Shown piece after piece: positions 1 through 7,480 of a stretch of DNA of 14,299 bases (positions are counted from its first letter, which is position 1; the number at the start of each line of letters is the position of its first letter). The notes below the pieces were generated by a model. It was not told the DNA's origin and did no database searches. It was given only the letters and a program-made list of their open reading frames with translations. Location of the stretch: NCBI GenBank assembly GCA_031255615.1, contig JAIRSD010000263.1, positions 1 through 14,299 of the forward strand, written 5' to 3'. The translations under genes were made by a program, and so were the position numbers. The DNA is from Treponema sp. GTDB taxonomy: Bacteria > Spirochaetota > Spirochaetia > Treponematales > Breznakiellaceae.

Positions 1-237
1 ATAGGCTGATTATGCTAAAAGATGAGATATATGGATATAAGAAATTCACCACCAGGGCGAGGAAGGCGCACGAAGGCGGGGATTGGAAGCCCATATACAT
101 TCCTTCGTGTTCCTGGCGAGCCGCAGATCGCCTTTGTGCCCCTTCGTGGTTAACATTCCTGTTCCCGGTTCTTTCGCTTATCCGGTGATGTGTGCAAGCA
201 AGGGTGCTAATGTCTGTCCACAAAGTCGGTTACTTTG
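1..237. other. Non-coding left flank with CCTTCGTG-type repeats
   Basis: No convincing gene is present. The first 60 bases are AT-rich, unlike the rest of the window. The octamer CCTTCGTG occurs at 102-109 and 141-148, a one-mismatch version (CCTTTGTG) lies at 131-138, and its reverse complement CACGAAGG lies at 69-76, so 69-109 can form a hairpin with an 8-bp stem. I recall similar dispersed intergenic CTTCGTG sequences in several bacterial genomes, but this is memory only. A 92-codon open frame crosses the region, but it has no ribosome binding site and no recognisable protein, so I do not call it. Confidence 0.45.
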
Positions 238-317
238 TGGGCGCATCCCCGTCCCCCGGGAGGCGGGGGACGGGAGGGAAGCCTGGTTTTTTGCGGTGCG
301 GCCGCAAAAACGCGCCC
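238..317. repeat. Small palindromic element (short form of the 8251-8737 family)
   Basis: GGGCGC at 239-244 pairs with GCGCCC at 312-317. The pair encloses two hairpins: an 11-bp perfect stem at 248-258/264-274 with a GGAGG loop, and a 9-bp stem at 288-296/302-310 with a TGCGG loop. The left end reads GGGCGCATCCCCG and the right end GCGCCCAA, matching the ends of the 487-bp element at 8251-8737. The fold is a three-way junction. No target-site duplication is evident. It has no coding content and may be a deletion derivative of the longer element. Confidence 0.6.
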
Positions 318-346
318 AACATAAATTTTTTCGTTTTAACCGGCTA

Positions 347-374
347 TTGTTCAGAAACTGAGGTTTCTGAACAA
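347..374. promoter_or_regulatory. Perfect 12-bp inverted repeat upstream of amrB
   Basis: TTGTTCAGAAAC and its exact reverse complement flank a TGAG spacer. No T-run follows, so it is not a typical terminator. A weak -10-like TAAAAT lies just downstream (386-391) and the amrB ribosome binding site further on. It could be an operator, an mRNA 5' hairpin or a dispersed intergenic palindrome. The sequence alone does not decide. Confidence 0.45.
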
Positions 375-406
375 CTCTATTCTGCTAAAATTGCTAAAAC
401 CCCAAT

Positions 407-415
407 AAAAGGAGG
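407..415 (+). promoter_or_regulatory. Ribosome binding site that fixes the amrB start
   Basis: AAAAGGAGG ends ten bases before the ATG at 426. It is the strongest Shine-Dalgarno match in the window. It decides against the longer in-frame extension that begins at 192 and would read through the palindromic element. Confidence 0.85.
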
Positions 416-425
416 CCGAACCTGG

Positions 426-1325
426 ATGAATATACGAGAACCCGCCCTGTCTCCCGGCTGGTATCCCCGAAGCGCCGAGGCAATTAACCGCTTTTTGGAA
501 CAATGGAAGGACCCCGCCCCGAAGCCCCGGAACGATTCCCCCGGCGGTTCCGATCAAGGCGACGGCGGCGGGCTGGCCGCCCTTTCCCCCCACGCGGGCT
601 GGTACTATTCCGGGGCCGTCGCCGCGACAGCCGCCGCCTTTCTGGACAGAGAGGCGGAGACGGTGGTGATCCTGGGGGGCCACCTGGCGGCCCGCTCCCC
701 GGTTTTAGCCTACACCGAAGACGGCTTTTCCAGCCCCCTGGGGCCCGTGATAATTGACCGGGAGCTTCGGGAATCCCTCTGTTCCGTTCTGGAACACGAC
801 GGCCCCCGGGCCTGGGGGCCGGATCGCTCACGGGACAATACGGTGGAGGTTCTGATTCCCATGGTCCGCTTCTTTTTTCCCCAGGCCCGGATTCTGGCCC
901 TGCGGCTGCCTGCGGATTCGTCCTCATACAACACGGGGATGCGGCTTGCGGAGGCGGCAAAGGCCCTGGGGCGGCGGCTGGCGGTTATCGGTTCCACCGA
1001 TCTGACCCACTATGGGCGGAACTACGGTTTCAGCCCCCAGGGACAGGGAAGCAAGGCCCTGGCCTGGGTCCGGCAGATCAACGACCGCCGTTTCCTCGAC
1101 GCGGTCCTGACCGGCGATCCGGCGGCGGTCCTGACCCGGGCGGAGGAGGAACGCTCCGCCTGTTCTGCCGGGGCGGTCCTGGGGGTCCTGGGTTTCGTCC
1201 GGGAATACGCCCCGACTGATTCCCCGGTCCTGCCGGAACTTTTGGCCTACGCCACCAGCGTCGATGCGGAGGAGGGGGGAATCCCCGATTCCTTTGTAGG
1301 CTACGCCGCCGTCGGCTGGAAATAA
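426..1325 (+). CDS. amrB: Memo family protein (AmmeMemoRadiSam system protein B)
   Basis: The 299-residue product fits the Memo family in length and motifs: SPHAGWYYSG (His56), ILGGHL (His86), GSTDLTHY around Asp192/His195, and a cysteine in SACSAG (Cys246). His56, His86 and Cys246 correspond to the metal-binding His/His/Cys set known from human MEMO1. The family is related to class III extradiol dioxygenases. In bacteria it often accompanies an AMMECR1 protein and a radical SAM protein, but neither is visible here, and the true substrate is unknown. The usual DHS(I/V)E segment reads DNTVE (residues 137-141), so one conserved histidine is replaced. Residues 30-50 form a Gly/Pro/Asp-rich insertion. 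The start is fixed by AAAAGGAGG. The gene stands alone, convergent with the operon to its right. Confidence 0.88.
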   Translation: MNIREPALSPGWYPRSAEAINRFLEQWKDPAPKPRNDSPGGSDQGDGGGLAALSPHAGWYYSGAVAATAAAFLDREAETVVILGGHLAARSPVLAYTEDGFSSPLGPVIIDRELRESLCSVLEHDGPRAWGPDRSRDNTVEVLIPMVRFFFPQARILALRLPADSSSYNTGMRLAEAAKALGRRLAVIGSTDLTHYGRNYGFSPQGQGSKALAWVRQINDRRFLDAVLTGDPAAVLTRAEEERSACSAGAVLGVLGFVREYAPTDSPVLPELLAYATSVDAEEGGIPDSFVGYAAVGWK

Positions 1326-1339
1326 GGCGGCCTCGCGCA

Positions 1340-1355
1340 ATGCCGGCCTCGGCAT
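1340..1355. terminator. Weak hairpin between convergent genes
   Basis: ATGCCG and CGGCAT flank a GCCT loop in the 63-bp gap between the amrB stop and the stop of the minus-strand operon. There is no T-run on either side, so any termination role is weakly supported. No better terminator is visible in the gap. Confidence 0.25.
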
Positions 1356-1388
1356 GGAACAGACCTGCGGCCTTTGGCGACTCCGGAA

Positions 1389-3068
1389 CTATCCCAGGAC
1401 CCGGTCTATCGCGGCTATGCCGTAATCCCGTATCCCCTCAATTATTCCCGCCCCCCGTAATCCAGGGTCCCTCCGCCGTAAGGCCGCGGCCAGGGGGAGG
1501 AGGGTGGCGAGAATCTGCCGTTCCCCGACGTCAAGTTTCTCCGGGTATGCCGATGCCGGCCCCTCCCTGGGCGGCGGGAGAGCGCGGATTCTTTCCCGGT
1601 ACTCCGCAAGGAAGTCCCGGGCGGGGAGGATCGGGTTCTTCCCCGCCGCCCTTCCCCGCCGCGGATCCCCCAGCCCCCGCCGCGGGACCCTGGTAAAGCC
1701 GCCCTCCGGGAGTGGTCGGGCCCCCATCCTTTCCCCTTTAAGGGCCAAGGCTTCCCGGTAGCGGGCCAGGGCCGCCGTTTCATAGTACCAGGCCCCGCCG
1801 GGGCCGTTTTTTTTCTCCAGGGGGCCGCGGTAAAGAAAATGTGAAAAGAGGGATTCAAGGGGGTAAAGCCGGTTTTGCCGCATGTTAAAGTAGGGAAAGA
1901 TGTAGGTCCCCCGGGCGTAGGTGCTTCCCTGGGGATAGGAAAAATCCGCCCCGTAAAGCCGAATTTCCCCGGCCCCCAGGAATTCCGCCAGGGAAACCGC
2001 CGCGTAGGTAACGTTGCCCCCGGAGCTGTCGATGGAGGGAAAGGGCCGCCACCAGGAGGAGGCATAGTCCGCCAGGGGATGGCCGCCGGAGAAAAAGATC
2101 CGCCTTCCCGCAAGGGATCCCAGGGGGCTTGTCAGATCCAGGAACAGGAGGCCCGGATCCCCGCCCTTCGTTCCGGGCGGGATAAAGTGGCGGTAGCTGA
2201 TATGTTGGCAGTCAATGGAGACCGTCGCGTCCGGTTTCAGGCCGGCGCTTAACAGGACGGGGAGGCTGGTATCGGCGGCGATGAGCAGCCCCCCCTTTTC
2301 CCTGGACTCGGCAATGTGGGCAAGCCGGCTGTTCAGGGAGGGCCCCGCGGCGCAGATTAAGGCCCGGTCTATCCGGGGAAAGGGAGCGGGCCCTTCTTCC
2401 GCCGGGATTGTTTCCGCGATCAAAATGTTTCGCAGGATGTTTTTGAACATCCTGATTCCAAAATGGGCCTGCACCGAATAATCGGCGGAGACGCGGCCCA
2501 CGGCCTCCCGAATTTCCGCCGCCGCCGTCTCAAAGACCAGGGGGGCCGCGTCTATCCGGGGCCGCAGGGGGAGGACCCTGATGGCCCCGGAGAGGGCGGG
2601 GAGGAAATGCGCCGGAATGAACCGTTCCAGCATCCCCGAAGGGGGATCCGCCAGGATTCCTACCCGGCTGTCCCCCAGGATGCGGCCCAGATCCCGCAGG
2701 CCCAACAGTTCCGCCAGACCCCGGATGCCGTATTCAACGATGATTACCCGGCTGGTTTCAGGCCGTTCCAGGGCCGCCTCGATATGGTAGCCCCCTCCCA
2801 GCCCCAAAAAGATAAGAAAATCCTCCTCCCCCAGGGTAGAGACGAGTCGGATTCCCTCCCGCCGGGGATCCACCAGGGAGTGGAGGGGCCTGGCGGTCCC
2901 CGAACCAAGGATCGCCGGTACCGGATCGCCGTTCCGGGCCTCCAAGAACCGGTAGCAGAGGGGGGTGGAAAAATCGGGCTGGGCCCCGGCAATGCGTTCC
3001 GCAAGCTCCCTGTCCCGGTTTTGCAGGAAACGGAGATTCCCCGCGAAGACGGTCCGGGGATCAGTCAT
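1389..3068 (-). CDS. MptE-like (DUF115) family protein, copy A; possible Maf-type glycosyltransferase
   Basis: A 559-residue protein. Residues 63-75 carry the LHS-x-x-DPrrEg motif that opens the N-terminal region. A Rossmann-like core follows, with AAGPSLN at 240-246, a PDATVSIDC strand at 279-287, SGGNVTYAAVSL at 349-360 and YGADFSY at 372-378. These match the MptE-like family (PF01973), whose members are annotated as 6-hydroxymethylpterin pyrophosphokinase-like or as motility-associated-factor (Maf) glycosyltransferases. The Maf-like role is inferred from size and bacterial context. The ATG at 3068 is chosen because it overlaps the upstream stop by 8 bases (ATGACTGA), implying coupled translation. 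An upstream in-frame start at 3110 is less likely. It is the last gene of the operon and ends in TAG. An A8 run lies at 1807-1814. Confidence 0.75.
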   Translation of the reverse strand: MTDPRTVFAGNLRFLQNRDRELAERIAGAQPDFSTPLCYRFLEARNGDPVPAILGSGTARPLHSLVDPRREGIRLVSTLGEEDFLIFLGLGGGYHIEAALERPETSRVIIVEYGIRGLAELLGLRDLGRILGDSRVGILADPPSGMLERFIPAHFLPALSGAIRVLPLRPRIDAAPLVFETAAAEIREAVGRVSADYSVQAHFGIRMFKNILRNILIAETIPAEEGPAPFPRIDRALICAAGPSLNSRLAHIAESREKGGLLIAADTSLPVLLSAGLKPDATVSIDCQHISYRHFIPPGTKGGDPGLLFLDLTSPLGSLAGRRIFFSGGHPLADYASSWWRPFPSIDSSGGNVTYAAVSLAEFLGAGEIRLYGADFSYPQGSTYARGTYIFPYFNMRQNRLYPLESLFSHFLYRGPLEKKNGPGGAWYYETAALARYREALALKGERMGARPLPEGGFTRVPRRGLGDPRRGRAAGKNPILPARDFLAEYRERIRALPPPREGPASAYPEKLDVGERQILATLLPLAAALRRRDPGLRGAGIIEGIRDYGIAAIDRVLG

Positions 3069-4512
3069 GGACCGCGCCCCTAGGCACCGGGGCCCCCGCC
3101 AGGGATTCAAGGACCCTCCATAGTTCCCCAGGCTCCGGGCTTTCTCCGGCAGGGAGAAGCAGGGAGCCCAGCTCCCCCCGAAGGGCCCGGCTGGTTTTTG
3201 GGTCCTCCAGCCCGGCCTTAAGGATCTCCAGGGCCCTTGAGACCGGATTCTCTATCCGAATTGGGATCAGCCGGGCCGGCGGCATTCCCCCTCCCCCTTT
3301 CTTCCCGCCGGTTCCCGGACTTTCCCGCCGGCCCTCCTCTGTTGCCGGGGGCAGCCCCCCGAAAAGGGGGTGGTTGTTCCCCAGGGTTTTGAGTCTGGCG
3401 GAGTAGGAGTCAAGATGGGCGGCGAACCATTCGGCGTAAACCCGGTGGCTTCCCCCCTCCTTCATGGCGAAACTCCGGGAAAAATATTGGCCGTATGCGG
3501 GCCGGAACCGTGAAGCCCCCTCCCGCCAGAGCCGGTCAAAGCCGTAGGGCCGCGCGTGGGTGCGGATATCCCGGCTGTCCAGATCCAGGCCGGCGATGTA
3601 GACATTCTCCCGGCCCAGAGTAAAGGCCAGGTCCAGGGCGGTGGCGGCAACGGTACCCCGTTGGGGCAGGACCAGATGGGGGATCCCAAGGCCCCCCAGG
3701 ATCAGACGCTGCCATAGACTGCCGTCGCCGATCCACAAAACAGGCAGCTCCCCGCATTGGGAAGGGATGCCGGCGATGAAGGCGGCGGCCAGGGCGGCAG
3801 CGACCCCCCGCCGGAATAATTCGTAGAGATGGAACTGGGCCCAGGGGCCCCCGTCGGTGGAAAGCACCAGATCGGGGACGATGTTCCCGTAACAGAGGGC
3901 CATGAGGGAAGATGAGGAGGCGATAATAAAACAGTCTTCCCGGTCCTTCAATTTTTTAATGAGGGGAAGACTTTCTTCCAGGGAAGGCCCCGCGCCGGTG
4001 ACCAGGACCGGAACCGGCAAGTCCCGGTAAAGGGGGAAACCGCCGAGGATCCGCAAATTCCTAAAGAAATTGCGAAACCACCGCCGTCCAAAGGCCCGGA
4101 CGGTACGCCGTCCCGCGTCGAAACGCCTGACGGCGGCGGCGGCGGCGGCGGCGAGTTTCAAATAATCTTCCCCGTAACGATCCCGCCCGGGCCGCCATTC
4201 GATGATCCGTACTGATTCCGCCCCCAATCCTCCCGGCAGCGCCTCTTCCAATTCCCGTTCCAAAAAATCCTCTGCGTCCGGGGCAAGATTGGGGTCCCAG
4301 TGGGCGGCTGGAAATTCCCGGCCCGCTTCGGAGGCCTCCACATGGAGGGCGGCGATCCGGGCCCTGGGAAAACGCCGGGCCAGAACAGGGATCATGTATC
4401 CCAGGCCGGGCTCAATTAAGATAAAACAACGGGTATCCGGATGAAGGGAAAGGGCGGCCAGGTATCGTTCCGCCTCAGCCTGGGGATTGTAGCGGGAATG
4501 AAGGGCCTTCAC
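3061..4512 (-). CDS. MptE-like (DUF115) family protein, copy B
   Basis: A 483-residue paralogue of the downstream gene. It begins almost directly with LHSRYNPQAEAER (residues 4-16), the motif that copy A has only at about residue 63, so its N-terminal arm is missing. TGAGPSL lies at 172-178, a PDLVLSTDGG strand at 213-222, a GTVAATALDLAFTLG helix at about 298-312, and AGLDLDS shortly after it. Residues 121-127 are a poly-alanine run encoded by a CGG-type trinucleotide repeat (4131-4153). A Gly/Lys-rich low-complexity insert lies in the last third. The start is GTG and overlaps the preceding TGA as GTGA. Paired copies suggest two related glycosyl- or nucleotide-transferase-like steps, or a heteromer, but this is inference. 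Confidence 0.72.
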   Translation of the reverse strand: MKALHSRYNPQAEAERYLAALSLHPDTRCFILIEPGLGYMIPVLARRFPRARIAALHVEASEAGREFPAAHWDPNLAPDAEDFLERELEEALPGGLGAESVRIIEWRPGRDRYGEDYLKLAAAAAAAVRRFDAGRRTVRAFGRRWFRNFFRNLRILGGFPLYRDLPVPVLVTGAGPSLEESLPLIKKLKDREDCFIIASSSSLMALCYGNIVPDLVLSTDGGPWAQFHLYELFRRGVAAALAAAFIAGIPSQCGELPVLWIGDGSLWQRLILGGLGIPHLVLPQRGTVAATALDLAFTLGRENVYIAGLDLDSRDIRTHARPYGFDRLWREGASRFRPAYGQYFSRSFAMKEGGSHRVYAEWFAAHLDSYSARLKTLGNNHPLFGGLPPATEEGRRESPGTGGKKGGGGMPPARLIPIRIENPVSRALEILKAGLEDPKTSRALRGELGSLLLPAGESPEPGELWRVLESLAGAPVPRGAVHD

Positions 4513-4946
4513 AGGTAGGGCCGGATATAATCCACCACCGACGCCGTGGTATCCGACTGAAAAACCACGAAAATTTCCCCCTCCAGACTCTTGGAGAGCC
4601 GGTGGGCCAGAAGTTCCCGGTCAATGGTATTTGAAAAAAGCACCAAGTTGCGCCGGGAAGAAAGGGGGATCGCCGTACCAAAGGCGGCAACCACACGGTT
4701 GAGCTGATGATCAAAGGATTCCCCCGCTTCCTTCGCATCGTAGTTCGGGGGATCCGAGATAACGATACCGTGAACCGATGTGTAGGTATCACAGTATTTG
4801 GTAATCGCGCTTTTTAGTTCTTCCGGGAGTCCTTCGGGGGAGAGAGGGCTCCCCCCATCCGCCCCCCGATCCTCAAGACCGGGACCCTTGTCCGCCGGTC
4901 CGGTGAAACTTGTTTTTATATCGGCGGCTTTATCCAAAAGCCCCAT
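4509..4946 (-). CDS. Conserved-looking protein of unknown function, 145 residues
   Basis: I do not recognise a family. The first 45 residues are charged and Gly/Pro-rich and look disordered. The remainder alternates predicted strands and helices, including HGIVISDPPNYD (about 59-70), a long helix around HQLNRVVAAFG, RRNLVLFS (about 98-105) and GEIFVVFQSD (about 122-131). That pattern suggests a small soluble alpha/beta domain. No signal peptide or membrane segment is seen. The ATG follows the acidic gene's TAA with no gap (TAAATG), and the TGA overlaps the next GTG. This tight placement makes a role alongside the MptE-like proteins likely, without showing what it is. Confidence 0.65.
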   Translation of the reverse strand: MGLLDKAADIKTSFTGPADKGPGLEDRGADGGSPLSPEGLPEELKSAITKYCDTYTSVHGIVISDPPNYDAKEAGESFDHQLNRVVAAFGTAIPLSSRRNLVLFSNTIDRELLAHRLSKSLEGEIFVVFQSDTTASVVDYIRPYL

Positions 4947-7184
4947 TTAAATCAACCCCAATTCCTTGAAAAGTTTTTTGTAGGTGTCGAAATACTCGGA
5001 CCGGGCGAATTCTTCGATTTTTTCTTCCGGCAGGGATTCCAGCAGTTGATCCATGTAGGAAAGCACCTGTTTCAGTTCGGTCTTGAAACCTCCGGGCAGG
5101 GCGGAAACTTCCGGTTCATCGATATCTTCGATCTCCGCTGCGTCTTTTCTGTTTTCCGGCGGCGCGTCTTCGGGAATTTCTTCCAGGGGGAGGACTTCTT
5201 CCAGAGAATCGATGCCGCCGGGTTCGGCCTCGTCTTCCGCATCCGCGACCACAAAGCCTTCGGGGATGATCTGATCCAGATCCTCTTCCCCGCCGATCCC
5301 CTCATCGGCGGCGGGAATTTCCGGGACCCCTTCTTCCGGCCCGGCAATTTCCTCCCCGCCCCCAAATTCCTCGGCGGAGAAGAAATCCATCGTATCGCCG
5401 GGAAGCTCTATAAGTTCCGGGGTAAGATCCTCGGCGGATTCCCCCAATCCTTCCTCAAGCAAGCCGAATTCATCGGGGGCCGGTTCCATAATGGGATTCT
5501 CCTGGATTTCCGCTCCCAGATCCGGTTCCTCAATGAGGGCGCCGGTTAAATCCAATGCGTCTTCATCAAAATTTTCCAGGGAGACGGCCTCGTCCTCCGA
5601 AAAAGAGGCGTCAAAGGAAATATCCGGTTCCCCAGAATCCGCCGCTGCCTCCTCATCGGGGCTATTTTCCACCGCCGCATCGCCCTCATCGAGGGGAAGA
5701 TCTTCAATATCGGGCAGATCTATAGCAAGGTCTTCAACCGCAGCTTCATCTTCCGCTTCTTCCTCGGGGGGAAGGTCTATGACAAGATCCTCAAGCCCTG
5801 TTTCTTCCCCGTCTTCATCAAGGAAAAGGTCCGCCGCAATATTGTCGTCGGGGAGATCCGCCAGGGAAAACCCGGCATCGTCAGGAATTTCCGTTGGAAG
5901 CTCCGTAGGCAATTCCTCAAGCTCCTCCAATTCAGGCAGGGTTTCTATCTCAAGGGATTCCTCAGCCGCCGGTTCCTCAAAATCAGCCAGTTCGTCAAGA
6001 AGGGCCGGTTCCTCAGCAATCGCCGGTTCTTCGGAGGGCCCGGACTCCCTAAGGGCCGGGGGCACCTCAAAATCCGCCAGCTCATCAAGAAGGGCCGATT
6101 CCTCAGCAATCGCCGGTTCTTCAGGGAGCTCGGGCTCCTCAAGGACCGCCGGTTCCTCCGGCTTTTCTTCCTCCGGGAAAGACGCGGTTTCGGGGGAAAG
6201 AGCATCCGGCCCGGCAGATGCCCCCTCCATAGCGTTTATACCGGATTCTTCGGTAAACTCCGCCGTGTTAAGGATGTTATTGAGTTCATCCCCCGTAAGG
6301 GCGATTTTGTCGTCATTGGCGGTATCGTTGAAAAAACCACGGGATTCCGCGTTTCCCCCCCCCATCGCCCGGACACTGGAAAATTCCCGCTTCAGGGCGC
6401 TTAATTCCGCCCGGATCGAAGAAAGCTCCTCGGCTATTCGCATCAGAAGCTGGGTGGACTGGTCGGAAGAGTCTTCAATCCGGTCTTTACCGCCGCTTGC
6501 TGCCGGCATATCCGAATCGGGAATGTCGTCCGCCACCTCTCCCAGAAGATCTTCCAGGGATATTTCGTCATAATCCGCGTCCCCCAGATCCGGAACGGGG
6601 ATTTCCAGGTCATTGTCCTCCGGAGCCGCCTCCTCAACCGGGGCCTTGTCTTCAATCAGGACCTCGTCTTCCAGCAAAGCATCATCTTCAAGCGGCAGAG
6701 CCTCGTCTTCAACCGGAGCCGCCCCATCATCCGGGGCCGCCTCGCCAGGCTCCTCAGCCGGGGAAATCTCGTCAGGCAGGGCCATATCCTCATCGCTGAA
6801 AGAAAAATCGGGAAAGGAATCGTCCTCGTCCAGGGAGAAGCCGTCCAGATCGAGGGGCTGGTCTCCGGAGTCGAGGGAAGGAAGGCCGTCGTCTTCGGCA
6901 TCGATGTTGAAATCGTCTTCCGGCGGCGGGAGATCCGATTCAGCCTCCGCTTCCGCCAAAGCGAAATCCTGATCGGCGGAAAAATCGGAGGAGGATTCGA
7001 GATCCACGGAGAACTCCGGCAGATCGTCTAACATATCCAGAGAAAAATCTCCCTCCCCCTCTTTATCGCTGTCGGCAAGATCCTGGGGTTCGCTTTTTAC
7101 CCATACCCCGTATTCGTCCAATTCCCTGGCCGAACCAATGGCCCCCCGGTCTTGATATATTGACGGTTCCTTTTCGTGTGCCAT
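4947..7184 (-). CDS. Large Asp/Glu-rich low-complexity protein, first gene of operon
   Basis: A 745-residue, extremely acidic protein with no signal peptide or membrane segment, so presumably cytoplasmic and largely disordered. Three segments look ordered. The N-terminus contains ELDEYGVWVKSEPQDL. A probable coiled coil runs over about 243-275 (QLLMRIAEELSSIRAELSAL), followed by DDKIALTGDELNNILNTAEF at about 289-308. The last 48 residues form a mixed-charge helical domain containing LLESLPEEKIEEFARSEYF. The acidic linkers hold internal repeats. The ATG at 7184 is preferred over a TTG at 7217 because of GGAGG four bases upstream and because the decayed copy starts with the same MAHEK. A G9 run lies at about codon 274. 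A scaffold role for the downstream proteins is speculation. Confidence 0.75.
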   Translation of the reverse strand: MAHEKEPSIYQDRGAIGSARELDEYGVWVKSEPQDLADSDKEGEGDFSLDMLDDLPEFSVDLESSSDFSADQDFALAEAEAESDLPPPEDDFNIDAEDDGLPSLDSGDQPLDLDGFSLDEDDSFPDFSFSDEDMALPDEISPAEEPGEAAPDDGAAPVEDEALPLEDDALLEDEVLIEDKAPVEEAAPEDNDLEIPVPDLGDADYDEISLEDLLGEVADDIPDSDMPAASGGKDRIEDSSDQSTQLLMRIAEELSSIRAELSALKREFSSVRAMGGGNAESRGFFNDTANDDKIALTGDELNNILNTAEFTEESGINAMEGASAGPDALSPETASFPEEEKPEEPAVLEEPELPEEPAIAEESALLDELADFEVPPALRESGPSEEPAIAEEPALLDELADFEEPAAEESLEIETLPELEELEELPTELPTEIPDDAGFSLADLPDDNIAADLFLDEDGEETGLEDLVIDLPPEEEAEDEAAVEDLAIDLPDIEDLPLDEGDAAVENSPDEEAAADSGEPDISFDASFSEDEAVSLENFDEDALDLTGALIEEPDLGAEIQENPIMEPAPDEFGLLEEGLGESAEDLTPELIELPGDTMDFFSAEEFGGGEEIAGPEEGVPEIPAADEGIGGEEDLDQIIPEGFVVADAEDEAEPGGIDSLEEVLPLEEIPEDAPPENRKDAAEIEDIDEPEVSALPGGFKTELKQVLSYMDQLLESLPEEKIEEFARSEYFDTYKKLFKELGLI
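5971..6122 (-). repeat. 90-bp in-frame direct repeat in the acidic gene
   Basis: 5971-6032 and 6061-6122 are near-identical (about 62 bp, 90-bp period). They encode two copies of EEPAIAEE(S/P)ALLDELADFE. The period is exactly 30 codons, so gain or loss of a unit keeps the frame. This points to growth of the linker by local duplication. Confidence 0.8.
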
Positions 7185-7215
7185 GCGTCCTCCGATCCGC
7201 TCCAGAGAAATAAGC

Positions 7216-7234
7216 AACCGGTCTCTACCCGGTT
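7216..7234 (-). promoter_or_regulatory. Conserved leader hairpin upstream of the acidic gene
   Basis: AACCGG and CCGGTT flank a 7-base loop, 32-50 bases before the ATG. The duplicated leader has the same hairpin at 8103-8119, with the loop sequence changed but the inner stem kept. It could be an mRNA 5' structure or an operator. Conservation between the two copies may simply reflect recent duplication. Confidence 0.35.
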
Positions 7235-7255
7235 TATTGTCATTCCTCTGGTATT

Positions 7256-7263
7256 TTATCGGC
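7256..7263 (-). promoter_or_regulatory. Candidate promoter element, sigma-28-like -10 (GCCGATAA)
   Basis: The minus strand reads GCCGATAA, identical to the known FliA/sigma-28 -10 consensus, 72 bases before the ATG of the acidic gene. At the spacing expected for TAAA the sequence is ACGG, so the -35 is not supported. The duplicated leader has ATCGATAA at 8142-8149, which keeps the last six bases. The same bases can also be read as a sigma-70-like -10 (TAAAAT here, TAATAT in the copy). Confidence 0.3.
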
Positions 7264-7480
7264 CCCTCAATAGAATATCCGTAGCATGAAATGCCAGCCA
7301 GGGCCTTTCCCGCGTATCGCCGGGAAGCTCTCCAAATTCCGGGGCAAGATCCTCCGCGGATTCCCCCGCTCCTTCCTCGTGCAAGCCGAATTCACCGGGG
7401 CCGGCTCCGCAACGGGATTCTCCCGGATTTCCGCTCCCGGACCCGGTTCCCCAATGAGGGCGCCGGTTGCATCCAGCGGG

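Noticed and set aside
83..361. 92-codon plus-strand open frame
   Set aside because: No ribosome site, no family resemblance, and it crosses repeat sequence.
192..425. In-frame N-terminal extension of amrB
   Set aside because: It reads through the palindromic element and the inverted repeat, shows no Memo homology, and AAAAGGAGG clearly marks ATG 426.
5491..6573. 360-codon serine-rich plus-strand open frame
   Set aside because: It is the antisense shadow of Asp/Glu codons in the acidic gene, which read as serine codons in the shifted opposite frame.
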